This document shows positions 10,501 to 21,104 of a stretch of 64,000 nucleotides of DNA, piece after piece. Every line of letters starts with the position of its first letter. Within the stretch, counting starts at the first letter, position 1. This DNA is from Macrostomum hystrix. Taxonomy: Eukaryota > Platyhelminthes > Macrostomidae. Under the pieces are notes generated by a model. It searched no databases. It saw only the letters and a list, made by a program, of their open reading frames with translations, and was not told the origin of the DNA. The DNA is taken from assembly GCA_950097015.1 (NCBI GenBank), contig CATNEN010000001.1, positions 2,282,001 to 2,346,000 on the forward strand, in the 5' to 3' direction. Both the position numbers and the translations under genes were made by a program.

Positions 10501-12440
10501 ACCGGTATTTGCTGGAGTAATTAAGGGCGGGTGTGGCGTCTCCCCAGTCCATGGACTGAACAGCCGTACTCAGTCTTTCAGATGCGCCGCGAAATGTTCA
10601 AAATTTCATTCCTTAAAAATACAGGCCGAGCGAACGCGTCGAGCGATTCGCATGTTCCTACTACTCCGTCGTCTGTGCTACGGTTTGAGACGCGAGCCAG
10701 ATCCAGATTTGCCTCTGCTAGCTGGAGGTGGTGGCTCAATGGGAGAACCCAGTAGCGGTGCTGGAATTCGCGTGTCAGACTGTCTGGATCTGAACAATAG
10801 CGATCTGATTGGCTGCCGCGTCGAACGCGCCGGCGGAGCTGGCAAACCGCCGGCTGAGAGACGCTTTCTAGCCGTCGATACTCGCCACCATCAGGCCATT
10901 CTGGTGGAGCCGGATGGCAAACGTTTGGGCTGGGGTGTGGCCAGGTTTGTTGGTGACCTGCAACACGTTGAAACTACGCCGGATAGGGAAGATTCTCGAT
11001 ACCTGCACGTCACGTTTCACAATCCTGGCGGCCCGCCGGCTCCTAGGGGCGTCACGCGGCCGCCCCTGCTCACGGCCAAGTAGGTTTTTAGTGCTCAGTT
11101 TAATCTAAAAATAACGTATTATATTTTATCTGGACTAACCTAATTATGTATTTACATCACTAGTGATAAAAAATGCACTGCTCAAATAATATTTTCAAAG
11201 TTTATTTTCCATACGCAAAAAACTCTCGTTTTTATAGGCGACAAAATAATGTTTTGCTTATATGATAACGGTTCGGAAAACTCACTGTACATACATACAT
11301 AGCATGTAGTTATAACCTGAAGTGTTAGTCAAACGACTATTATAATATAAGTTCCACTAAAGTAACGAATTCTTTAGAAATGCCGCTTTAAATATAGACT
11401 CAAACCGTAATGATTCATAGAAAGTGTAATTTGTGTGCACATTTGGTCTAATCTGATATATACGTATATAGCCGTATAGCCGGATAGATAGGGGCGGATA
11501 GCTCATTCAGTACGGTGTCGGACTCTGGATCAGATGGTCCTGGGTTCGACTCCCGACCTAGTCTAGAACTATTCGTGCAGCCTTTGGCAAGCTGCTTTGC
11601 CCTGATGTGCACACAGTCTACTCAGCTGCAAATGAGTACCGACATTTCGTCGGGTAATAATAATTCCGGCTGGCGTGGAAAAAAGCAGTTTTTGTGCGGC
11701 AATTCAGTGGGGTTTTGAGGCTGCCGATATGTTTGGAAAAAATAAACTCCATTGCTGACACGCGGCTGTCAACCGGTGTCCGAGAGAGCCGCGGGGAGTA
11801 CATTAGGTGTGCAGTCCCCACCTGCTAGTGTGCTTGACACACAACACCTGCACTGGCCCTTGGGTCTAGTGTAAAATTATTATTATTATTATTATCCGCA
11901 GGGTTTCACGTGGAATTCCCGTGGGTTTTTATCATTTGAAATTAGTTATCTATAGTATTTGAAAAATTGTGTTTAACTCGCAGATTCGTATTCGACGATC
12001 ACATTCGCTGCATGGCTGCCAAACAGCGCCTAGTCAAAGGCCGCCAATCGGTGCGCACTGAGAAGATGGCCGCTATTGGGCGTCTGTTAGAATTCCCTGA
12101 CTCTGTCATTGACGCCATCTCGCCTGGTCATTCGGCGAGGAAAGCAGCGGCCGCAGCCGCTCAGAGGCAGCGAAGCGCCGCGGCTTCGGCATCGCCTTCT
12201 CGCCCCGTTGTCGCCGCCGCCGCTACCCCTGTTACCATAGAAACCAATTTAGCAGTTTCTACCGACAGTCACACTAAAGGTGATTCCCTACCCAAGTTGA
12301 CGACTGCAGAACTTGTTGAACCAGTTGATGAGTCGTCATCGCAGATGTTGGTAGTTGTGCAGCAGCCAATGTCCAGTAGAATAGCGTCTAGTCCTGGCGA
12401 TATTGAGCACATTGCTGAGGATGGCACAACTTCCGGCTGA
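7557..12440 (+). CDS. CLEC16A: CLEC16A/Ema endolysosomal membrane-trafficking protein, 5 exons
   Basis: Exons: 7557-7982, 8701-9310, 9393-10252, 10625-11079, 11984-12440; together 936 codons (935 aa; human is about 1050). CLEC16A (fly Ema) acts on endosomes and Golgi in autophagy, lysosome maturation and mitophagy. The N-terminal FPL domain is highly conserved: HSLEYLKYLYGVL, ETLIWGDQNDDTVFDFFLEK, CVQLLQTLNILFENIS, YYLLSNN, then in exon 2 MAYYISFLKTLSLKLN.HT.HFFYNEH and MVRIAVRTITLNVFRV. Exon 3 has an acidic low-complexity insert and then the conserved PTGTPLTGIEF..RLPCGE; exon 4 begins ERTRRAIRMF and has LDLNNSDLIGC and RLGWGV; exon 5 has FVFDDHIRCMAAKQRL.KGR. The Ala/Ser-rich C-terminus is poorly conserved and shorter than in vertebrates. 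The ATG at 7557 matches the family start MF(G/S)R. Confidence 0.95.
8028..8447 (+). mobile_element. 420-bp non-autonomous DNA transposon (copy 1), CLEC16A intron 1
   Basis: The unit is 420 bp and nearly identical, inverted, to 50421-50840. Imperfect terminal inverted repeats read CCCGCTAAGAAATAGGG at the left and CCCTGTAAAAAATTCGG at the right (reverse complement), and TA flanks both ends. No long credible ORF is present. Internal GGGTGATTCC/GGAATCACCC pairs could fold. The 2-bp TA flank resembles Tc1/mariner-like targets, but the superfamily is unproven. Confidence 0.65.
10370..10605 (+). mobile_element. SINE A copy in CLEC16A intron 3
   Basis: Head TTGTTGCCTAGTGATTAGAG, then a (TGATCG)n microsatellite at about 10408-10442 within the tRNA-like arm, then the B box GGGTTCGATTCCC, the core (GCATTGCTT, CACCTGTTAAATAAGTACCG) and the tail GGGTGTGGCGTC...CAGTCCATGGACTGAACAGC. 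Confidence 0.8.
11488..11895 (+). mobile_element. SINE C, long copy with (ATT)n tail, CLEC16A intron 4
   Basis: The tRNA-like head GGATAGCTCATTCAGTACGG with B box GGGTTCGACTCCC resembles a tRNA-Lys/Gln. The central core is CCTTTGGCAAGCTGCTTTGC then CAGCTGCAAATGAGTACCGA. A long unique tail ends at GGGTCTAGTG and an (ATT)n run at 11874-11894. A shorter relative lies at 27482. Confidence 0.8.
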
Positions 12441-12875
12441 TTTTTAATTGGTCTTAAAGTTCTAACGACGTGACTACAAATGTCGATAATTTTCGTTCGC
12501 TCATTGATTCAGTGATTCGACCTGTTTTTTTCATATACCTTAGATTTTTTTTCTAGTCATACTTGACATACTGCATGGATACTGCCTTTCACTTTCATTA
12601 ATTTGACTAATATTCCTTTCGTGTTTCATCTGCTTGCCAAATGATTGGATGTTTTATAATTTCTTTCTAATTATCGATTAACACAGACAGTAGTTTCATA
12701 TACGGCTTTGTTAGTTGTGAAAAATAATCCAGTAACTTTTTGTAAATAGTAAAAATAAGGAACTGCCATTCACCACCCACTTGCTTTATTTTTAAATAAG
12801 GTGCACGTTTTGCAATTTCCTAATATTGGTGACAAATAGTTTTTTTATTACTTCTCCATGTGTTTACTTCTAAAA

Positions 12876-12881
12876 AATAAA
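12876..12881 (+). promoter_or_regulatory. Possible poly(A) signal of CLEC16A
   Basis: The AATAAA at 12876 lies about 435 bp after the stop in an AT-rich 3' flank (12441-12985) with no other visible feature. Confidence 0.4.
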
Positions 12882-12984
12882 CTCAGAATGCGTTCCATAA
12901 AAGTTTTCTGTGAAATGAATCAATATAGTAGTCTTTTTAAAGTTCGATATTCTTTCTCCTTAGTATAAAGTTTTTGCACACGCT

Positions 12985-13620
12985 TTATAGTCACACTTAA
13001 GACTCACCCAATGTACACACCCACTCCAAGCCATACTTAAGCCTCACCCAATGTACACACCCTCTCCAAGCCATTCTTAACCCTCACCCAGTGTACACAC
13101 CCACTCCAAGCCATTCTTAACCCTCACCCAATGTACACACCCACTCCAAGCCATTCTTAACCCTCACCCAATGTACACACCCTCTCCAAGCCATTCTTAA
13201 CCCTCACCCAATGTACACACCCTCTCCAAGCCATTCTTAACCCTCACCCAGTGTACACACCCACTCCAAGCCATTCTTAACCCTCACCCAATGTACACAC
13301 CCACTCCAAGCCATTCTTAACCCTCACCCAATGTACACACCCTCTCCAAGCCATTCTTAACCCTCACCCAATGTACACACCCTCTCCAAGCCATTCTTAA
13401 CCCTCACCCAGTGTACACACCCACTCCAAGCCATTCTTAACCCTCACCCAATGTACACACCCACTCCAAGCCATTCTTAACCCTCACCCAGTGTACACAC
13501 CCACTCCAAGCCATTCTTAACCCTCACCCAATGTACACACCCACTCCAAGCCATACTTAACCCTCACCCAATGTACACACCCACTCCAAGCCATACTTAA
13601 CCCTCACCCAATGTACACAC
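12985..13620 (+). repeat. 40-bp minisatellite upstream of the sugar transporter
   Basis: About 15 copies of a 40-bp unit containing CCCTCACCCAATGTACACAC and CACTCCAAGCCATTCTTAA. Units differ at two diagnostic sites (ATG/GTG and CCACTCC/CCTCTCC), and the variants cycle in blocks of four between 13081 and 13400. Confidence 0.95.
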
Positions 13621-13990
13621 CTACTCTAACTTAACCCTCACCCAATGTACACACCTACTCTAACTTAACCCTCACCCAATGTACACACCTACTCTAACTT
13701 AACCCTCACCCAATGTACACACCTATTCTAACTTAACCCTCACCCAATGTACACACCTACTCTAACTTAACCCTCACCCAATGTACACACCTACTCTAAC
13801 TTAACCCTCACCCAATGTACACACCTATTCTAACTTAACCCTCACCCAATGTACACACCTACTCTAACTTAACCCTCACCCAACGTACACACCTACTCTA
13901 ACTTAACCCTCACCCAATGTACACACCTACTCCAACTTAACCCTCACCCAATGTACACACCTACTCTAACTTAACCCTCACCCAATGTAC
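13621..13990 (+). repeat. 34-bp minisatellite continuing the 40-bp array
   Basis: About 11 copies of a 34-bp derivative (CTACTCTAACTTAACCCTCA then CCCAATGTACACAC). It equals the 40-bp unit with a 6-bp loss around CAAGCCATT, and the array switches abruptly from one to the other. Confidence 0.95.
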
Positions 13991-14087
13991 GTAGCCAATC
14001 TAAGTCACAGTTAACATTAAGACAGCCAAGAGCATATCAGCACTAGCATAAAAGAATATAAATTTTGCTTCTTACAAAACTTTTCAG

Positions 14088-17000
14088 TCTTTGCACTCTC
14101 ACAGCCAGCAGAACGGCTACGCCGACAGCTTTGGCTACGGCTTCAGCTTAGACTACGACGATAACTATCCGCATGCCGATCCGGAGGATGCCCTTATGCT
14201 AGAGCCGGCCGGTCAGGCGTTGACGTCGCCGTCTGTAAATCACGATGATGACGACGACGTGCCGCCGTTGCCGCAGTCAACAAGTCGCGACAGCCGGGAA
14301 GTTGACAGCGTCGTTGGGGCTGTAGACGACAATCAGGATGATAACGAAGACGATGACGGTGGTGAATGCTGTTTCTGCAATGCCAAACTGAACCTACCAT
14401 GCGGTGTCGACTGTTGCCGACCCACTGGTCAGCATCTGTTGGTGTTGACTGGTATTTCTGCTCTACTCGGCGGTCTAACATTTGGCTACGATCTAGGAGT
14501 CATTGCTGACGCTCTATTAGCGCTAAGGCCGCACTTTGGTCTTAGCTGTCCACAGCAGGAGCTGGTAGTTTCGGCCCTACCAATGGGTGCCTTTGCCGGT
14601 TCCCTGCTAGTCAGTCCGCTGATGGATCGTTGGGGTAGGCGGAGGATTCTTCGTTGGAATTGCGGTTTGTTGATTTTCGCCAGCGCAGTCTTGACTTTCG
14701 CCCCCGGACTGTGGCTACTGATGACTGGCAGACTGCTGCTTGGCATCGGCGTGGCCGTGTGCGCCTCTGGCGAGTGTCTCTACGCCTCCGAGGTGGCGCC
14801 AGCGAAGCGTCGCGGAGCACTCGTGTCGGCAAATGAGCTGGGCATTACGCTTGGTTAGTGTTTTGTGTCAGCGTCTCTGTGTTTTCTTTCCGCCCTAATC
14901 GATGAGAAAATTTCCGGAATAGCAGCACATCCGGATCGATTAGAAATTTTACAATTCTCATCGGGGTGTCTGGTGGCAAAAACAAACACATTGGCATAAT
15001 TTTTCTGCTTACAGAAATTCATCATGTAACCATGTCGGCTATTATATAATATGATATTGAATAACTTTATTATAGTCAATTAACAGTAGAACTACCAAGG
15101 GGGGGAATTCCCCCCGACAATTTTTTTGCTGCACCCGAACGGAACAATGCAAGCACACGATACTCAAGAACACGGGCCAACTTTTTGTTGCGCATCTTCT
15201 GAAACAAGAAACAAGTCGCCAGCTCTTCACACCGTCGAGATATTCAATGTTTCTGGCCGAAGGTCGGATTTTTCCCATAAGAGCTAGTGTATTTCATACA
15301 CCCCTATACACGAATTTGCACTGCGCCTCAGTGCGGCCTTGCCAGGCCTTCAAAACTTATCAGCATGTCACCCGAATGTGCCTGCATCATCTCCGTCTTC
15401 GGTAGTCACCTACCTTTATCTAGACAGACTGCTGGACCTTCAAGGGCTACAACAGCTGTAACTAAGCTACTATGGACACCCTGACGCGAATTTCTCAAAT
15501 TTCAATGCTCAAGCCAAAATATTAGGCGCAGCTCAACCACAGGACACCATCGCCTAGTCTGTCAACCAATCAGTCACCACCCAACGCTGTTAGCATTCGG
15601 GCGCTGCCAAAAAAGGGAAAGTCCCCCCTTGGTATAAAAACGGGCTGCAAAATGGCTTGGTAGTCCTACTGTTAATATAATACCTCGTGCTCTTTCTATT
15701 CAATGTGTTAATACAACATTTTTCTAACGTCGTTAACGTTTCAGTAACCATTCAAAATCATCTTTGAATAACGAGTCTCAGAGGGGGTGAGTAGCGGAGC
15801 GGTTAAAGGGTTTGCCTCTCGCACCAAGCTCCCTGAGCTCGATTCCGCGGCGAGGCCACATTCATTTGGGGCGCAGCCGCGGAAAGAAGGCTTGGGGACT
15901 TGTCGTGAAATTTACACCCTTGAGGGCCAACCTCACAGTACAGTAAGAGTGTACACTGCCTGTCGATGAGAAAGTGTGTGCCTGTGTGCTCAGGAGTCAA
16001 TGGAATGGGCAGAATTGCCTCATCGCTGGCTGGGGGTCTAGTGTCGCCAAACGACGTGGCGTTGCATAATGCTAGATGCATCATGAATGCTTTGCGAAGT
16101 CGACAATTAAAAGCGCCTTTGAGTTTGAACGACTGCTCAAGTGACAAATCTTTCCCTGCGATCTGGTGTAGATCTTTTCTCTCCTATTATCTTTCCAATA
16201 ACTCTTATAAACGTAACGAAAACAAAGCAATTGATAATCTGGTTGTTAAATTGTTCTCAACCACCGCCATACAGGCCTGCTATTAGCCTACGCTAGCGGC
16301 TATGTCCTATTACCCAACTGGCGCATATTATTCGCATTACCCGGCCTAATGGCCGTACTACAACTAGCCTGTCTGCACCCTTTGCCGCCTAGTCCCCGCT
16401 ATCTAGTAGCTGTTGGTCGTCGCCGTTTCGCCGAAACTGTTCTGCGTAGACTTCGCAGTGTTGATAATGGCGCTGTAGACATCACTAGCGAGTTGCTGGG
16501 CATCGAACGAGCGGTTCGTCTCGAAGCCGGTCGCAATGTTGGCGACCTGTTTCGTCCAGACTCGTCTGGTGGCTATAGGCGACGCTTTCTAATTGGCTGC
16601 AGCCTGGTACTACTGCAACAGCTCAGCGGCCAATCCTGCCTATTGTATTACGCGCCAACTGTGCTAATGGCTGTGGGATTTCGCACCGCCAAAGAGCAGA
16701 CACTAGCAGCCATGGGTGTCGGCGCTGTTAAGGTGAAATAAGTTCTTGCACTGCGACCAATAGGCTCGTAGATATCTTTACCACAATCTCCTCACGCGTA
16801 CTAAAATTTTCAATCGGATCTCTTATCCATCCTCACATAGGTGCTAAGCTGCATCTTCGCTCTAGCCTTTGTTGATCGCATCGGTCGTCGACGATTTCTC
16901 ATAGTCGGCAGCGCCGTAATGGCAGTCGCATTGGCCACTATTAGCGCCGTATCAGCCATTGACCAATCTAAAACTAGCGGTATCAGCAACTCCACCGCAT

Positions 17001-17563
17001 CGCCAGTTAGCATTTGCATGGAGAATTTCAACCACAACCTCACGGGAACCAATGCGTCGACTGCGTCAACTGCGGCATTTTCTTCCACAACCGCTGGCGG
17101 CTATGCATCCTTGGTTGCTATGCTAGTGTTTGTAGCGGCTTACAGTGCCAGCTTTGGTCCTGTAGCGTGGCTGGTGCTATCTGAAATCTTTCCAGCCAGC
17201 CTCAGGGCTAGAGCTATTGGCGCTTGTTCCAGTTTAAACTGGCTAGCCGGACTAGTAACTTCCGTGTCTTTCCTTAGCCTTCTACAAGGCATTGGGGCGT
17301 CTTTAACATTCGGTCTGTACTGCTGCATCTGCTGCTTGGCTGTGGCTTTCTCGGCTCTGTTAGTTCCGGAGACTAGCGGAAAATCTTTAGAACGAATCGG
17401 TCGAGAATTTGAACGTCGCCGCGGCGGCGGCGGTGGCGGCGGTGGCGGCTTTGGTCGATTCCGACAGTGGCTGTCTACAGCTGCTAGAAGAAGGAGTGAC
17501 GGCAGTAGATCTGGTGGCGATAGTCGCCAACAGCTACTATTGGTGCCTGTGCAGGAAGATTGA
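14088..17563 (+). CDS. Class III facilitative sugar transporter (GLUT10/12-like), 3 exons seen
   Basis: Exons: 14088-14853, 16275-16732, 16841-17563; 648 residues from the first acceptor. No ATG is found near the acceptor at 14087; the start is either ATG 14196 or an unseen upstream exon. The protein is an MFS/SLC2 hexose transporter of the plasma membrane or vesicles. After an acidic N-terminal tail of about 115 aa (DDDDDVPPLP; Cys-rich ECCFCN) come: FGYDLGVIADALL (TM1), DRWGRRR, GRLLLGIGVAV, PPSPRYL, QQLSGQSCLLYYAP (TM7), DRIGRRRF, GPVAWLVLSEIFP (TM10), RARAIG, and VPETSGKSLE after TM12. A long extracellular loop before TM10, with NSTA, NLTG and NAST glycosylation sites, is the class III trait, and the TM10 motif is closest to GLUT12/GLUT10. 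The C-tail has a Gly run. Intron 1 holds a DNA transposon and a SINE B. Confidence 0.85.
15084..15671 (+). mobile_element. 588-bp TTAA-flanked MITE (piggyBac-like) in the transporter intron 1
   Basis: TTAA stands at 15080-15083 and again at 15672-15675. The 16-bp terminal repeats CAGTAGAACTACCAAG (left) and CAGTAGGACTACCAAG (right, reverse complement) differ once. A palindrome of G7-AATT-C6 follows the left end at 15099-15115. There is no transposase. Exact TTAA duplication is the hallmark of piggyBac-type insertion. Internal sequence 15150-15490 recurs at 43255-43590. Confidence 0.8.
15783..16066 (+). mobile_element. SINE B in the transporter intron 1
   Basis: Full tRNA-like head (AGTAGCGGAGCGGTTAAAGG; GAGCTCGATTCCGCGGCGAG) and body with GGGGCGCAGCCGCGGAAAGA and GTGTGCTCAGGAGTCAATGG. 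Some internal sequence is shortened around 15940-15985. Confidence 0.8.
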
Positions 17564-17619
17564 GTTTACATTGGTACTGAACACATTCCACAATGAGACA
17601 GTTTATTTGTGCAAGTCAC

Positions 17620-17625
17620 ATTAAA
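17620..17625 (+). promoter_or_regulatory. Possible ATTAAA poly(A) signal of the sugar transporter
   Basis: The variant signal ATTAAA lies 57 bp after the stop, just before a minisatellite begins. Confidence 0.35.
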
Positions 17626-17679
17626 ATAGACAGATAAGGACGGTCATTTTTAAGTAGTACACACTAATCTCAAAGAAAT

Positions 17680-18475
17680 TTGAGACCCCAACCGTCTCAC
17701 AGAGAACACTAACCCCAAAGACGCCTACCGTCTCACAAGAGTACACTAACCCCAAAGACGCCTACCGTCTCACAAGAGTACACTAACCCCAAAGACGCCT
17801 ACCGTCTCACAAGAGTACACTAACCCCAAAGACGCCAACCGTGTCACAAGAGTACACTAACCCCAAAGACGCCAACCGTGTCACAAGAGTACACTAACCC
17901 CAAAGACGCCTACCGTCTCACAAGAGTACACTAACCCCAAAGACGCCAACCGTGTCACAAGAGTACACTAACCCCAAAGACGCCAACCGTCTCACAAGAG
18001 TACACTAACCCCAAAGACGCCTACCGTCTCACAAGAGTACACTAACCCCAAAGACGCCAACCGTGTCACAAGAGTACACTAACCCCAAAGACGCCAACCG
18101 TGTCACAAGAGTACACTAACCCCAAAGACGCCAACCGTGTCACAAGAGTACACTAACCCCAAAGACGCCAACCGTCTCACAGAGAACACTAACCCCAAAG
18201 ACGCCAACCGTCTCACAGAGAACACTAACCCCAAAGACGCCAACCGTCTCACAGAGAACACTAACCCCAAAGACGCCAACCGTCTCACAGAGAACACTAA
18301 CCCCAAAGACGCCAACCGTCTCACAAGAGTACACTAACCCCAAAGACGCCTATCGTCTCACAAGAGTATACTAACCCCAAAGACACTAATCTTTTTACAA
18401 GAGTACACTTATCCCTTAGGACGAAAATAATTTCACAAGTGTACACTCATCCCAAAGACACCAACGGTCTCAAAT
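17680..18475 (+). repeat. 36/37-bp minisatellite downstream of the sugar transporter
   Basis: About 21 copies with core CACTAACCCCAAAGACGCCA then ACCGTCTCAC. A 37-bp form (AAGAGTACAC) and a 36-bp form (AGAGAACAC) occupy separate blocks. The last copies (18400-18475) are diverged. Confidence 0.95.
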
Positions 18476-19148
18476 AATTCGTCTCAAAAACTACGAACAG
18501 AAATCCTTGTTGAAATATAGAAGCATGTCAGCAACTGTGAAATGATATGTCAAAGAATTATCTAAGTCTGTGATACAAATATTCAACCATGAGTAAATAG
18601 AGGTAGTAGTAGTGCTTCATTGATTGTTCACATTTCGTAAAGTATGCTGTTAAACAGCTGATCTCATCCTATTTTATTCAATAACATTGCCCATTTCGAG
18701 ATGTGCTTAATTCTACTAACTACATTTGATGCGAAATCTCAAAACTTTTTGTGCGCAAAGTTTTATAAGTGAACGCTTTTCTGTCAAGTTGCCGCGTTTT
18801 TTCTTAACCCCAAAATCGAGTGCTGTTTGTAAATGTACGATTATATCTCGATTTGAATAGATTTTTACTCGATTAATACTCGAGTGTTCATTTACTACCA
18901 TGTTCGACAAAGCAGTTAGTTTTTGTTATTCTTTTTTCATTTAATCAACATAACTTGTTCATTATCGACAAAGAGTCTATAGGCTGTATTACCCACTGCT
19001 GCCAAAGATGCCAAATTTAGTAGCAAACTTGCCTTTCCAAGTCAGGGTAAATCTGAATTCTCCTCTTCGTCTTGTCATTGTCATAGACTTCGCCATTTCA
19101 AATCTAAGCATCCGCTTGCTTAACTATTACAATTCTTGCTTATTGCAG
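18476..19148 (+). other. Intergenic AT-rich stretch ending in the CAMKMT acceptor
   Basis: No coding sequence recognised. It ends in CTTGCTTATTGCAG, a strong acceptor 114 nt before the CAMKMT ATG, so at least its 3' part is intron or outron. Confidence 0.4.
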
Positions 19149-19262
19149 CCCCTCTGACTAAATCAAAAGTAAAACTGTCTGAAATAGACGGACGGGCGAT
19201 TGAGTCAGCTAGCGAGACTGGAATTTGGCTGCAACGGCTAAACTGTAATCAAACTGATAGTC

Positions 19263-21096
19263 ATGCCAACGCTTAAGAAGGCTGCTGACGGTCCTGTGGC
19301 AACCTCCAATGTTGCTAGGCAACGCTGGCGTTTGCTGTCTAGAGCTGTTGCCAATTTTAGCGAGGGCAAATCGGTTAGTCTAGCAGAACTGGACAGCCTG
19401 ACCACTGTGCGCCAATTCTGTCAATTCGGTCTATTCCACATCACCGAGCTAGCTGGCAACGGGCTTCAGGATGACTTTGTTGAACAGGTAGACTGGTGTT
19501 CTAGCACCAACTGCATCCCAAACCTGAGCCTCACACCAACTGCATCCCAAACCTAAGCCTCACACCAACTGCATCCCAAACCTGAGCCTCACACCAACTG
19601 CATCCCAAACCTGAGCCTCACACCAACTGCATCCCAAACCTGAACCTCACACCAACTGCATCCCAAACCTGAGCCTCACACCAACTGCATCCCAAACCTG
19701 AACCTCACACCAACTGCATCCCAAACCTGAGCCTCACACCAACTGCATCCCAAACCTGAGCCTCACACCAACTGCATCCCAAACCTGAGCCTCACACCAA
19801 CTGCATCCCAAACCTGAGCCTCACACCAACTGCATCCCAAACCTGAACCTCACACCAACTGCATCCCAAACCTGAACCTCACACCAACTGCATCCCAAAC
19901 CTGAGCCTCACACCAACTGCATCCCAAACCTGAGCCTCACACCAACTGCATCCCAAACCTGAGCCTCACACCAACTGCATCCCAAACCTGAGCCTCACAC
20001 CAACTGCATCCCAAACCTGAGCCTCACACCAACTGCATCCCAAACCTGAGCCTCACACCAACTACATCCCAAACCTGAGCCTCACACCAACTGCATCCCA
20101 AACCTGAGCCTCACACCAACTGCATCCCAAACCTGAGCCTCACACCAACTGCATCCCAAACCTGAGCCTCACACCAACTGCATCCCAAACCTGAGCCTCA
20201 CACCAACTGCATCCCAAACCTGAGCTTCAGTGAGTCAAACAAATTACACTGGTTTTTTGTAGATCTGGCAGCACGTCGACCAATCGGATATTCGCCTACG
20301 CTTGTTTCTTCGTAAACGCCTACCAATCACGTCCTGCCTGACGCCTAAGACGGGCTCCACAGACGATGGCAATAATAATGAAAGTAGCGCTTGCACAACT
20401 AATAAGTTTAATAACACTGGCAACATTTGTGTCTGGCCAAGCGAAGAGGTGCTGGCACACTATGTGATTGCGCAGGCCACACAAGGCACTCTGTTGCCAC
20501 CAAGCGTTGATGATGGTATCGCAGTTTGCGAACTAGGCGGCGGTCTAACCTGCCTAGCCGGCCTGGCAGCGGGTGCGATATTGAGGTCTCGTCTAAAAAG
20601 GCTATTGTTAACTGATGGAGATCAATTAGCCTGCGACAATGCGGCCAGGTGTTTGACAGCCAATCGGCATTTAATTATTCAGTCATCGTCATTATCAGAA
20701 TCTGAAGATGACGCTAGAGTGGTGCAACTATCCTGGGAGGATTTTAACAAACAGCCGCAATCAAAACAATATCAACTTGATGAGCGATTTCATTTAGTAT
20801 TGTGCGCCGACTGTTTGTTCTTCCGCGACTCGCATTTGTCATTGTTAAACACTTTAGATCGGCTTTTGATGTTGCCGCAGTCTAATTATAGCGGCGGTAT
20901 CGCTTTGATCTGCGCGCCTAGTCGAGGCTGCAGTGTGGACGCTTTCGCTAGCCTGGCCAAAGCGACCGGCTTTGATGTTCACCTGTCCGATTCGTATGAT
21001 GTTAGAGTTAGCCAGAAGGCGGCTACTGCGGCATCGTTTGTGCCTGATTTACACCTGCCTTTGATGCTCCGACTGACAAGGACTTCGTCTGACTGA
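19263..21096 (+). CDS. CAMKMT: Calmodulin-lysine N-methyltransferase, 2 exons
   Basis: Exons: 19263-19487 and 20263-21096, phase 0, 352 aa (human CAMKMT is 323). The enzyme is a seven-beta-strand SAM methyltransferase that trimethylates a calmodulin lysine. Exon 1 has RQRWRLLSRAV and VRQFCQFGLF, matching the family N-terminus. Exon 2 has FNNTGNICVWPSEEVLAHY, diagnostic for CAMKMT; the SAM-binding motif I, AVCELGGGLTCLAG; LLLTDGD at the end of the next strand (the acidic ribose contact); VLCADCLFF (motif IV); and ICAPSRG near the C-terminus. An insertion around residues 95-115 (SSACTTNK) makes it longer. The single intron is almost wholly a 29-bp minisatellite, and another array starts within about 15 bp of the stop codon. 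Confidence 0.93.
19497..20228 (+). repeat. 29-bp minisatellite filling the CAMKMT intron
   Basis: About 25 very uniform copies of a 29-bp unit (CACACCAACTGCATCCCAAA then CCTGAGCCT), with G/A variants (GAGCCT/GAACCT). It begins 9 bp after the donor and stops about 35 bp before the acceptor. Confidence 0.97.
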
Positions 21097-21104
21097 GAGA
21101 GAAA

